5,480 nt of DNA from the NCBI GenBank assembly GCA_023437285.1, contig JAEZGP010000306.1, positions 1 to 5,480 of the forward strand. The letters are read 5' to 3'. A model generated the notes under the pieces. It searched no databases and had not been told where the DNA came from. It worked only from the letters and a program-made list of their open reading frames with translations. A program made the position numbers and the translations under genes. Positions 1 through 5,127 of this stretch are shown piece by piece. This stretch comes from Actinomycetes bacterium. Its GTDB lineage: Bacteria; Actinomycetota; Actinomycetes; Mycobacteriales; Micromonosporaceae. Position 1 is the stretch's first letter; every line of letters starts with the position of its first letter.

Positions 1-226
1 CGACGCCGACGTCGTCGGTCGAGGCCGTCCACCGCACCGAGACGTCCCGGTTGCAGTTCACCGACACCGACAGCCCGGTCGGCACACTGGGCGGCGTGGT
101 GTCCACCAGGGCCGTGGTGGGCACGGCGCTCCCCGCCTGCGCGGCCTGTGCAAACATGATCGTGAGAAAGGCTAGGACCGTGGCCAATGCTGCGCCAACG
201 GCCGGGACGGCTGGCCTTTTGAGCAT
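1..226 (-). CDS. Secreted fibronectin type III domain protein, N-terminal fragment
   Basis: The first 75 residues are visible and the rest lies beyond the left edge. The ATG at 226 is preceded by a strong GAGGAG-type ribosome binding site within 231-239. Residues 1-31 form a typical Sec signal peptide: Lys-Arg at 3-4, a hydrophobic core at about 6-26, and a likely signal peptidase I cut after the AQA at 29-31. From about residue 42 the sequence (DTTPPSVPTGLSV, then VRWTASTDDVGV) is the classic opening of an Fn3 domain as found in actinobacterial extracellular glycoside hydrolases and other polysaccharide-active enzymes. In that setting Fn3 acts as a linker or spacer module. The catalytic module, if any, is outside the window, so no substrate can be named. 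Cys58 replaces the usual small or polar residue of that strand and might form a disulfide further on. It is transcribed in the same direction as the transhydrogenase operon, but 83 bp separate it from the last gene and it probably has its own promoter. Confidence 0.85.
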   Translation of the reverse strand, partial: MLKRPAVPAVGAALATVLAFLTIMFAQAAQAGSAVPTTALVDTTPPSVPTGLSVSVNCNRDVSVRWTASTDDVGV

Positions 227-309
227 GGAGTCTCCTCACACTCGCATCAGTGAAGGCCAGCTCACCCGACGGGCTTCGTTGATATTGAAGCAGCGATGCG
301 GCTCGACTT

Positions 310-771
310 TCAACTGGCCGGCACGCCGTGCGTGGCACAGCGGTCGCGGGTAGCCTGCAGGCGCCGCAGAAGGACGACCATGAACCGGCGGCTCAGCTCG
401 TACCCGAGCGCCGGCTCGCGGTCGCACAGGCGGCGTACGCCCTGCGCGTCGAACTCGATGGCCTGCGTCGGCGCGACCGCGATGGCCCCGAAGTGCCACG
501 TGTACGGCGGGAACAGCCACGACCAGCCGACGACCTCACCGGCGCCGAGCGTGTCGACGACCGCGTCCCCGCCGTCCGGCGCGGTGGTGTCGATGTCGAC
601 CTGGCCACTGATGATGAGCCAGAAGTGGCGGGCCGGGCGGTCGGCGTGGAACAACCGGCCGCCGGCGTGCCGGGCCGAGCGGCGGGCCTGCAGGGACAGC
701 GGCTCCAGCCATTCGTCCGGGATGCCGTCCAGGAACGGGTGCTCGGCGAGCAGGTCCTGCATTGTTTTCAT
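310..771 (-). CDS. Stand-alone cyclic nucleotide-binding-fold protein (Crp-like sensor domain without HTH)
   Basis: This 153-residue protein consists almost entirely of one cNMP-binding (Crp/Fnr N-terminal) beta-roll. The beta-roll covers about residues 12-115 (RLFHADRPARHFWLIISGQVDI at 39-60, LGAGEVVGW at 75-83), followed by a C-helix at about 117-143. The chain stops there, so the winged-helix DNA-binding domain of true Crp/Fnr regulators is missing. In the loop that normally forms the phosphate-binding cassette (GE-(L/I)-x-L...RxA) the sequence is GWSWLFPPYTWHFGA (82-96). The cassette Glu and Arg are both absent, so canonical cAMP binding is doubtful and another ligand or a protein-protein role is possible. 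It is the last gene of the pnt operon. Its GAGGAGG ribosome binding site (776-782) overlaps the pntB stop codon and its ATG is 9 bp past that stop, which suggests translational coupling. Inference: it senses a small molecule or modulates the transhydrogenase. The fold assignment is firm and the role is not known. Confidence 0.82.
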   Translation of the reverse strand: MKTMQDLLAEHPFLDGIPDEWLEPLSLQARRSARHAGGRLFHADRPARHFWLIISGQVDIDTTAPDGGDAVVDTLGAGEVVGWSWLFPPYTWHFGAIAVAPTQAIEFDAQGVRRLCDREPALGYELSRRFMVVLLRRLQATRDRCATHGVPAS

Positions 772-780
772 GGTGCCTCC

Positions 781-2175
781 TCAGCCCACAAAGGTGCGTA
801 CCGCCGCCGTCAGGGCGGCCAGGCCCTGCTTCGCGTCGGCGAAGTACATGGTGGTCTTCGGGTCGGTGTAGAGCTCGTTGTCGAGGCCCGCGTACCCGTG
901 GCCCAGCGAACGCTTGATCACCACGACGCTGCGGGCGTGGTCGACGTCGAGGATCGGCATGCCGGAGATGGGGTTGCCGGTCCGGCGGGCCGCCGGGTTG
1001 GTCACGTCGTTCGCGCCGACGACGAGGGCCACGTCGGCGCGGGCGAACTCGCCATTGGCCTCCTCCATCTCGATGAGCTGTGGGTACGGCACGTTCGCCT
1101 CGGCCAGCAGGACGTTCATGTGGCCGGGCATGCGGCCGGCGACCGGGTGCACGGCGTAGGTCACCTCGACGCCGTGGCCGGTCAGCAGCTGGGCCAGGCC
1201 GGCCATCTCGTGCTGGGCCTGGGCGGCGGCCAGCCCGTATCCGGGCACGACGATCACCTTGCTGGCGTACGCCAACTGGATGGCCACGTCGTCGGCGGAC
1301 CCCGAGCGCACCGTGCCCTGCCCGGCATCCGCGCTGGCCGCGGCGTCGTCGGCCGTACCGAAACCACCGATGATGATGTTGGTGATGGAGCGGTTCATGG
1401 CGTCGGCCATCAGCTTGGTCAGGATGGCGCCCGAGGCGCCGACCAACGCACCGGCGATGATCAGGATGGTCTGGCCGAGGACGAACCCGGCCATGGCGAC
1501 CGCCGTACCGGTGAAGGCGTTGAGCAGCGAGATGACCACCGGCATGTCGGCCCCGCCGATGGGCAGCACCATCGTGACGCCGAAGGCGAGCGCGCCGACC
1601 AAGAGCAGCACGAGGGCGACGGCGTTGTCGGGCCGCAGGGCCAGCCATGCGCCCGAGCCCAGCGTGAGGGCCGCGATGACGATGTTGACCACCCGCGCGC
1701 CGGGGAACACGATCGGCGCGCCGGACACGAGGCCCTGCAGCTTGGCGGCGGCCAGCAGCGAGCCGGTGAACGTCACGGCGCCGATGGCGATGTCGATGCT
1801 GGCCGGCACGCCGACCCGTACGGGGACCGCGTGCGCGCCGATCAGGTCGCTGACCGCGAGCAGCGCCGCCGCCCCGCCGCCGACCGCGTTGAATAGGCTG
1901 ACCAGCTGCGGCATGGCCGTCATGCGGACCGACCGCGCCGCGTAGAGGCCGGCGACCGACCCCGTGGCGAGGCCCGCGAACAGCACGGCCCAGCCGGTGA
2001 CCGTGATCGTGGCGTGGCGGGCGATGACCACGCCGGTCGCCACGACCGCGACGCCCATCGCCCCGGCGGAGAGCAGGTTGCCGCGCCGGGCCGTGGCCGG
2101 GTGGTTCATCAGCCGCAGGCCGAGCACGAAGCACGCGGCGGCGGCGAGCAGCACGTACTGGATGGCGGTGTCCAT
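781..2175 (-). CDS. pntB: NAD(P) transhydrogenase, beta subunit (proton-translocating)
   Basis: This 464-residue membrane protein combines half of the proton channel (dII) with the NADP(H)-binding domain (dIII) of the enzyme that drives NADH + NADP+ to NAD+ + NADPH using the proton gradient. Residues 5 to about 270 hold roughly nine hydrophobic helices. The stretch MTAMPQLVSLFNAVGG (85-100) is the conserved channel segment; Asn96 falls where E. coli PntB has its channel histidine. After a polar linker (about 272-298), dIII shows the NADP signatures: VPGYGLAAAQAQH (310-322), HPVAGRMPGHMNVLLAEA (343-360), VVGANDVTNP (385-394), GMPILDVDHA (405-414) and KRSLGHGYAGLDNELY (421-436). Length is normal for the family and no key motif is broken. 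The start is the ATG at 2175, 3 bp after the pntAB stop, with only a weak CAGGG site, so translation is probably coupled. It must assemble with PntAA and PntAB at the cytoplasmic membrane. Confidence 0.97.
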   Translation of the reverse strand: MDTAIQYVLLAAAACFVLGLRLMNHPATARRGNLLSAGAMGVAVVATGVVIARHATITVTGWAVLFAGLATGSVAGLYAARSVRMTAMPQLVSLFNAVGGGAAALLAVSDLIGAHAVPVRVGVPASIDIAIGAVTFTGSLLAAAKLQGLVSGAPIVFPGARVVNIVIAALTLGSGAWLALRPDNAVALVLLLVGALAFGVTMVLPIGGADMPVVISLLNAFTGTAVAMAGFVLGQTILIIAGALVGASGAILTKLMADAMNRSITNIIIGGFGTADDAAASADAGQGTVRSGSADDVAIQLAYASKVIVVPGYGLAAAQAQHEMAGLAQLLTGHGVEVTYAVHPVAGRMPGHMNVLLAEANVPYPQLIEMEEANGEFARADVALVVGANDVTNPAARRTGNPISGMPILDVDHARSVVVIKRSLGHGYAGLDNELYTDPKTTMYFADAKQGLAALTAAVRTFVG

Positions 2176-2178
2176 CGC

Positions 2179-2472
2179 TCAGCCCTGCTTACGGGAGCTG
2201 CGGAACATGTGCAGCATCCGGTCGGTGACGACGTAGCCGCCCACGACGTTCATGGCGCCGAAGGCGACGGCGAAGAACGCCAGGACGTACCCGAGGGTGT
2301 CGTTGGCGGTGGCCGCGATGGCCATGGCGCCGACCAGGACCACGCCGTGGATCGAGTTGGCGCCGGACATCAGCGGGGTGTGCAGGGTCGCCGGCACCTT
2401 GCTGATCACCTCGACGCCGACCAGCAGGCTCAGCACGAAGATGGTCACGGCCGTCAGCAGGTCCAGGCTCAT
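2179..2472 (-). CDS. pntAB: NAD(P) transhydrogenase, alpha-2 membrane subunit
   Basis: This 97-residue hydrophobic protein supplies the small membrane part (dII) of a transhydrogenase whose alpha chain is split in two, as in Rhodospirillum rubrum, Thermus and many actinobacteria. Three helices are visible at about residues 5-24, 42-56 and 58-82, and the chain ends in a basic tail (RSSRKQG). The segment VISKVPATLHTPLMSGANSIHG is the conserved core of the family. His42 in it corresponds, as I recall, to the channel histidine studied in the Thermus alpha-2 subunit. The ATG at 2472 overlaps the pntAA stop (ATGA). Its GGAGGAG ribosome binding site (2477-2483) straddles the edge of the triplicated 15-bp repeat at the end of pntAA. 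pntB follows after 3 bp. Confidence 0.95.
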   Translation of the reverse strand: MSLDLLTAVTIFVLSLLVGVEVISKVPATLHTPLMSGANSIHGVVLVGAMAIAATANDTLGYVLAFFAVAFGAMNVVGGYVVTDRMLHMFRSSRKQG

Positions 2473-3593
2473 CGGGCTCCTCCGTCGTGGGTGACTCCGT
2501 CGTGGGTGACTCCGTCGTGGGTGACGACGAGCGCCGAGGTGATCTCGTCGGTGAGGTCGATGTTGAGCGCGCCGTCGCGCAGCAGGTGCGCCAGTACGGC
2601 GGTGATGTTGCGGGAGTACGCCGTGGACGCGGCCGGGGCCATGGTGGCGGGCAGGTTGCCGGCGCCGATGACGGTGACCCCGTTGTCGGTGACCACGGTG
2701 GTGTCCGGCACGGAACCGGCCACGTTGCCGCCCAGCGGCCCGGCGGCCAGGTCGACGACGACCGCGCCGGCCCGCATGAGCTTGACGGTGTCCTCGGTGA
2801 CGAGCACGGGTGGCCGCCCGCCGGGCACCTGGGCGGTGGTGATGACGACGTCGGCGCGGGCGATGTGCTCGGCGAGCGCGGCCTGCTGCGCGCGGCCCTC
2901 CTCCTCGGTCAGGGCCCGGGCGTACCCGCCGTCGCCGGACCCGCTCGCCGCCCCGGGCAGGTCGACGAACCGGGCGCCGAGCGACTCGACCTCCCCGCGG
3001 GCCTGCGGCCGCACGTCGTACGCGCTGACGACCGCGCCGAGGCGCCGGGCCGTACCGATGGCCTGCAGCCCGGCCACCCCCGTGCCGAGCACGAGGACCC
3101 CGGCCGGCCGGATCGTGCCGGCGGCCGTGGTGAGCAGCGGAAAGAACCCTCCGTACGCCGTCGCGGCGACCAGTGCCGCCTTGTACCCGGCGACGCTGGC
3201 CTGCGAGGTCAGGGCGTCCATGGGCTGGGCTCGGCTCAGCGTGCGCGGCAGCCGGTCGAGGCTGACCGCCGTGACCCCGGCGGCCGCCCACGCGGCCACG
3301 TCGTCGGGCCGCCGTTGCGGCTGGAGCAGGCCGACCAGCGCCTGCCCGGCGCGCAGCGCGTCGGCTGGCGGGTGTACGCACACGATGATGTCGGCGGTCG
3401 CGATAACCTCCGCCCGGCTCGCGAGGCGCGCGCCGGCCTGCGCGTACGCGTCGTCGTCGAACCACGCCTGCGCGCCGGCGCCGGTTTGCACGACCACGCC
3501 GGTGGGCAGCCGCGATATGACGCCGGGCACGAGGGCGACCCGGCGTTCGCCCGGCGTCTCCTCCCGCACCACCCCGACCGTCAGCTCTGACAT
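2469..3593 (-). CDS. pntAA: NAD(P) transhydrogenase, alpha-1 soluble NAD(H)-binding subunit
   Basis: This 374-residue soluble subunit (dI) binds NAD(H) and passes hydride to or from NADP(H) on PntB. Residues 4 to about 138 form the alanine dehydrogenase/PNT N-terminal domain (VREETPGERRVALVP at 9-23). The conserved nucleotide loop block SRAQPMDALTSQASVAGYKA is at 120-139. The Rossmann motif GTGVAGLQAIGTARRLGA is at 170-187, with the ribose-binding acidic residue in AYDVRP (191-196). The mobile loop around GGYARALTEEEGRAQQ (222-237) and ITTAQVPG..PPVLVT (251-265) are also intact. The start is the ATG at 3593, preceded by a purine-rich GAGGAGAGGGG site (3599-3609). The only oddity is the C-terminus: after ALVV it carries three consecutive copies of a THDGV-type pentapeptide from a perfect DNA triplication, then GAR and a stop that overlaps pntAB. 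It is the first gene of the operon and is divergent from the gamma-like gene. Confidence 0.96.
   Translation of the reverse strand: MSELTVGVVREETPGERRVALVPGVISRLPTGVVVQTGAGAQAWFDDDAYAQAGARLASRAEVIATADIIVCVHPPADALRAGQALVGLLQPQRRPDDVAAWAAAGVTAVSLDRLPRTLSRAQPMDALTSQASVAGYKAALVAATAYGGFFPLLTTAAGTIRPAGVLVLGTGVAGLQAIGTARRLGAVVSAYDVRPQARGEVESLGARFVDLPGAASGSGDGGYARALTEEEGRAQQAALAEHIARADVVITTAQVPGGRPPVLVTEDTVKLMRAGAVVVDLAAGPLGGNVAGSVPDTTVVTDNGVTVIGAGNLPATMAPAASTAYSRNITAVLAHLLRDGALNIDLTDEITSALVVTHDGVTHDGVTHDGGAR
2481..2525 (-). repeat. Three perfect tandem 15-bp repeats at the 3' end of pntAA
   Basis: The plus-strand unit TCCGTCGTGGGTGAC occurs three times without a mismatch (2481-2495, 2496-2510, 2511-2525). 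Because 15 is a multiple of three, the repeats stay in frame and encode VTHDG three times at the C-terminus of PntAA. The copy nearest pntAB contributes the upstream GGA of that gene's GGAGGAG ribosome binding site. Perfect identity suggests recent slippage, and copy number could vary between strains. Confidence 0.97.
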
Positions 3594-3645
3594 GCCGTCC
3601 CCTCTCCTCGCCCGCCCAGGCTCCGCCCGCGCCGGTGGGCCGGCA

Positions 3646-3661
3646 CAGGGCCGAAGGTCAG
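3646..3661 (-). promoter_or_regulatory. DosR/DevR/OsdR-like operator, distal box
   Basis: On the minus strand this reads CTGACCTTCGGCCCTG. It matches, except in the first two bases, the GGGACCTTCGGCCCT-type site I recall for DosR/OsdR-controlled actinobacterial genes (M. tuberculosis core GGGACTWWAGTCCC). On the plus strand it shares the GGGNCGAAGG core with the second box. It lies 53 bp upstream of pntAA and 58 bp upstream of the gamma-like gene. The motif is seen; the regulator is inferred. Confidence 0.5.
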
Positions 3662-3668
3662 GGCCGGC

Positions 3669-3682
3669 GGGACGAAGGCCCC
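3669..3682 (+). promoter_or_regulatory. DosR/DevR/OsdR-like operator, proximal box
   Basis: The sequence GGGACGAAGGCCCC fits the dyad pattern GGGNC-N4-GNCCC at every defined position. It starts 21 bp after the equivalent GGGCC of the distal box, so two dimers would sit on the same face of the helix. It ends just before where the -35 region of the plus-strand promoter should be (about 3684-3689), a placement typical of an activator site. No consensus -35 hexamer is present, which also fits activator dependence. Confidence 0.52.
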
Positions 3683-3706
3683 TGCCTCCTCGTGCGGTAC
3701 CACCCC

Positions 3707-3712
3707 TACGGT
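3707..3712 (+). promoter_or_regulatory. -10 element (TANNNT) of a probable leaderless transcript
   Basis: TACGGT matches the actinobacterial TANNNT -10 consensus and ends six bases before the ATG at 3719. Transcription would therefore start at or next to the A of the ATG, giving a leaderless mRNA. The AAGGG between them is only one base from the ATG, too close for a working Shine-Dalgarno site. The proximal DosR-like box lies immediately upstream of the expected -35 region. Confidence 0.45.
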
Positions 3713-3718
3713 AAGGGC

Positions 3719-4306
3719 ATGTACCAGGTGCGCGTACACGGCCGACGCGGCCAGGCGACGCTGGGCACCGCGCGGATCCTCGCGGCGGCGGCCACTATGG
3801 ACGGTTGGCACGCGTGGGTGGCGTCGGGCGTCGAGCCGGTCCACGCCGGTTCCCCCACGGTCGCCTACGTGGGGCTGCACCACGAAGACGGGCAGCGTAC
3901 GGCCGCCACGCAGTACGACGCGGTGATCGTGCAGGACCCGACCCTGCTGTACGAGACGGATGTCCTCGCCCGGCTGCGGCCCTGCGGCCTCGCGCTACTC
4001 AACGGCGAGTCCACCTGGCAGCAGTTCGGGCTCGCCGACCGGGTCGCGCACCTGGCACCCGCCCGGGTACTGGCGGTGCCAGCCGCGCGGCTGGTGCCCG
4101 GGCACGTGTGGCCGGGCGGCGTGAACGCGGCCCTGTTGGGCGCGTTCGCGGCGGCCAGCGGGCTGGTCTCCCCCGCCGCCGTGGCCGCAGCGATCTCGGC
4201 AAGCGTGGTCGCCCGCGCCGCGGCCGATCACGTGGTGGCCGCGCGCCGCGCCCACGACCACGTGCTCGACCAGTTGGATCGGCTTGCGCTCGCGGTGCCG
4301 GCCTGA
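3719..4306 (+). CDS. Orphan 2-oxoacid:acceptor oxidoreductase gamma-subunit-like protein
   Basis: This 195-residue protein resembles the gamma subunit/domain of pyruvate- or ketoisovalerate-type ferredoxin oxidoreductases. Supporting features are MYQVRVHGRRGQATLGTARILAAAA at the N-terminus (1-25), AVIVQDPTLL (68-77), the LRPCGLALLN strand (86-95), and NAALLGAFAAASGLVS (136-151) before C-terminal helices. In the family the gamma subunit helps build the dimer interface and, when CoA is used, its binding site. Two hallmark motifs are altered: the usual GRGGQG is GRRGQA (8-13), and the usual SFGxERRGxPV is ASGVEPVHAGSPTV (35-48). No alpha, beta (thiamine diphosphate) or delta (ferredoxin) subunit lies in the window, so its catalytic partner is unknown. 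I chose the ATG at 3719 because family similarity begins there and a TANNNT -10 sits six bases before it. A GTG at 3635 would translate through the control region. Its position divergent from pntAA suggests shared regulation. Length is normal for a single gamma subunit. Confidence 0.8.
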   Translation: MYQVRVHGRRGQATLGTARILAAAATMDGWHAWVASGVEPVHAGSPTVAYVGLHHEDGQRTAATQYDAVIVQDPTLLYETDVLARLRPCGLALLNGESTWQQFGLADRVAHLAPARVLAVPAARLVPGHVWPGGVNAALLGAFAAASGLVSPAAVAAAISASVVARAAADHVVAARRAHDHVLDQLDRLALAVPA

Positions 4307-4350
4307 CGGGTCTCGGCTGAGTCGGCTTGCGGTCGCGGTGCCCGCCTGAC
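4279..4350 (+). repeat. Imperfect tandem duplication of the 3' end of the gamma-like gene
   Basis: The 29 bases at 4279-4307, which encode the C-terminal RLALAVPA and stop, recur at 4322-4350 with two substitutions, an offset of 43 bp. The second copy would read RLAVAVPA-stop in the corresponding frame. Weaker similarity continues for about 12 bases past each copy, so the original duplicated unit was probably about 43 bp. The second copy is downstream of the real stop and forms the spacer before the kinase gene. Confidence 0.9.
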
Positions 4351-4362
4351 AGCTTTGAGCTG

Positions 4363-4920
4363 GTGCGCAGACATCCGATCCTCGTCGTGATCAGCGGGCC
4401 GGCCGGCGCTGGCAAGACGACGCTCGCGCACCGGCTCGCCCGCCGCATCGGCTGCCCGGCGATCTGCCGTGACGAGATCAAGGAGGGCATGGTCCACACC
4501 ACCGGCGATTTCGTCCCCTCCCCCGGCGACGAGTTGACGATGCGCACCCTGCCGACGTTCTTCGAGGTGCTGCGCGTCCTGGTGGCCGCCGGCGTGACGA
4601 CGGTCGCCGACGCGGCCTTCCAGGACAAGGTCTGGCGGCCGCACCTGCAACCGCTGACGCGGCTCGCTGACCTCCGCGTGATCCACTGCCACGTGCCCGC
4701 CGGCACGGCGTACGCCCGGATCCGTCGCCGCCAGGCGGAGAACCCGACGCGCCGGGCCCACGTCGACACGCCGCTCGCCGACCCGCAGGTGCAGACGGCC
4801 GCCCACAACGGCTTCGACCGCGTCCGCCTCGACGTGCCCGAACTCGAGGTCGACACCAGCGACGGCTACCGCCCGAGCCTCGACGAGATCGTCGCGTTCG
4901 CGTCCAACCCCGCCCGGTGA
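4363..4920 (+). CDS. Small P-loop kinase (AAA_33 / zeta-like ATP-binding protein)
   Basis: This 185-residue soluble protein (from the GTG at 4363) is a predicted ATP-dependent kinase of the AAA_33 type, a group that includes zeta-toxin-like and chloramphenicol phosphotransferase-like enzymes. The Walker A motif GPAGAGKTT is at residues 12-20 after a hydrophobic strand (ILVVISG). Next comes CRDEIKEGM (35-43), the family's substrate-side RDEIK block. VTTVADAAF (78-86) is the second core strand with its acidic residue. The arginine-rich ARIRRRQAEN (118-127) is a likely lid contacting phosphate. The substrate is not evident. No epsilon-type antitoxin gene is adjacent, so a toxin role is not supported. 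The start is uncertain because no good ribosome binding site is visible. An in-frame TTG at 4327 falls inside the duplicated 3' end of the preceding gene and would add a non-conserved stretch. It follows the gamma-like gene by 56 bp in the same direction and may be co-transcribed. It is convergent with the GNAT gene. Confidence 0.8.
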   Translation: MRRHPILVVISGPAGAGKTTLAHRLARRIGCPAICRDEIKEGMVHTTGDFVPSPGDELTMRTLPTFFEVLRVLVAAGVTTVADAAFQDKVWRPHLQPLTRLADLRVIHCHVPAGTAYARIRRRQAENPTRRAHVDTPLADPQVQTAAHNGFDRVRLDVPELEVDTSDGYRPSLDEIVAFASNPAR

Positions 4921-5079
4921 CAGCGGTGATGTGCCCCATATGGCCGACGGACAGGATGCTCAGCCAGGCGAGTCCGAGTCACACATAGCTGGATTCCTAG
5001 TTGAGCCGCCGTGGCGAGCCTTTGACCAGGACCGTGGTGCCGGAGTTCAAACGACCATCACGAAGTCGATTCGCCGGGC

Positions 5080-5127
5080 GATCTTGGGGGCAAAGTCCAC
5101 TTATAAGTGGGTTTTGCCCCCAAGATC
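5080..5127. repeat. 48-bp near-perfect palindrome between convergent genes
   Basis: Two 23-base arms (5080-5102 and 5105-5127) around a central AT are reverse complements except at two positions, where an RNA of this strand would form G:U wobble pairs. The arms begin and end with GATC and include a run of five Gs/five Cs. The centre ACTTATAAGT is itself a perfect palindrome. The element is notably AT-rich in the middle compared with its surroundings. It lies between the stop codons of the plus-strand kinase gene and the minus-strand GNAT gene, so it could end transcription from both sides, although no T run follows either arm. A dispersed palindromic (REP/MITE-like) element or a dimeric protein site are alternatives. 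Confidence 0.9.

Larger units (their letters stand above)
310..3593 (-). other. Operon pntAA-pntAB-pntB-cNMP-fold protein
   Basis: Four genes are read leftward with junctions too tight to hold separate promoters. pntAA and pntAB share an ATGA stop/start (2469-2472), pntAB and pntB are 3 bp apart, and pntB and the sensor-like gene are 9 bp apart. Strong GGAGGAG-type ribosome binding sites precede pntAA, pntAB and the last gene; pntB has only a weak one (CAGGG), which suits coupled translation. The promoter should lie in the 125-bp divergent region shared with the plus-strand gamma-like gene. No convincing terminator (GC hairpin plus T run) is visible in the 83 bp after the last stop. Confidence 0.85.

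Noticed and set aside
227..309. Promoter or terminator in the gap between the sensor-like gene and the secreted protein gene
   Set aside because: Only a 9-base CCCGACGGG dyad and an AT-richer CTTC/GAAG-flanked patch near 285 are visible. Neither makes a convincing terminator, operator or -10/-35 pair, although a promoter for the secreted protein is expected here.
328..1896. Very long open frame on the plus strand opposite pntB and the cNMP-fold gene
   Set aside because: Its translation is low-complexity (G, R, H, D, A, V-rich) with no domain, and it mirrors the codon bias of the well-supported pntB on the other strand; typical of very high GC DNA.
536..2134. Long minus-strand open frame overlapping pntB in another frame
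   Set aside because: Arg/Gly/Ala-rich shadow of pntB with no recognisable motif.
2481..2525. CRISPR-like array
   Set aside because: The three 15-bp units are contiguous with no spacers and lie within a coding sequence; simple tandem repeat.
3635..3718. Upstream GTG start for the gamma-like gene, adding 28 residues
   Set aside because: The added residues do not resemble the family, which begins at MYQVRVHG, and the extension would run through both operator-like dyads and the -10 element.
4327..4362. TTG start for the kinase, adding 12 residues
   Set aside because: It lies in the duplicated tail of the preceding gene and has no ribosome binding site. The GTG at 4363 sits just before the conserved strand, though it too lacks a good site, so some doubt remains.
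4363..4920. Zeta-type toxin of a toxin-antitoxin pair
   Set aside because: No small antitoxin-like gene overlaps or adjoins it; the upstream gene is an oxidoreductase subunit homologue. Only general kinase similarity is supported.
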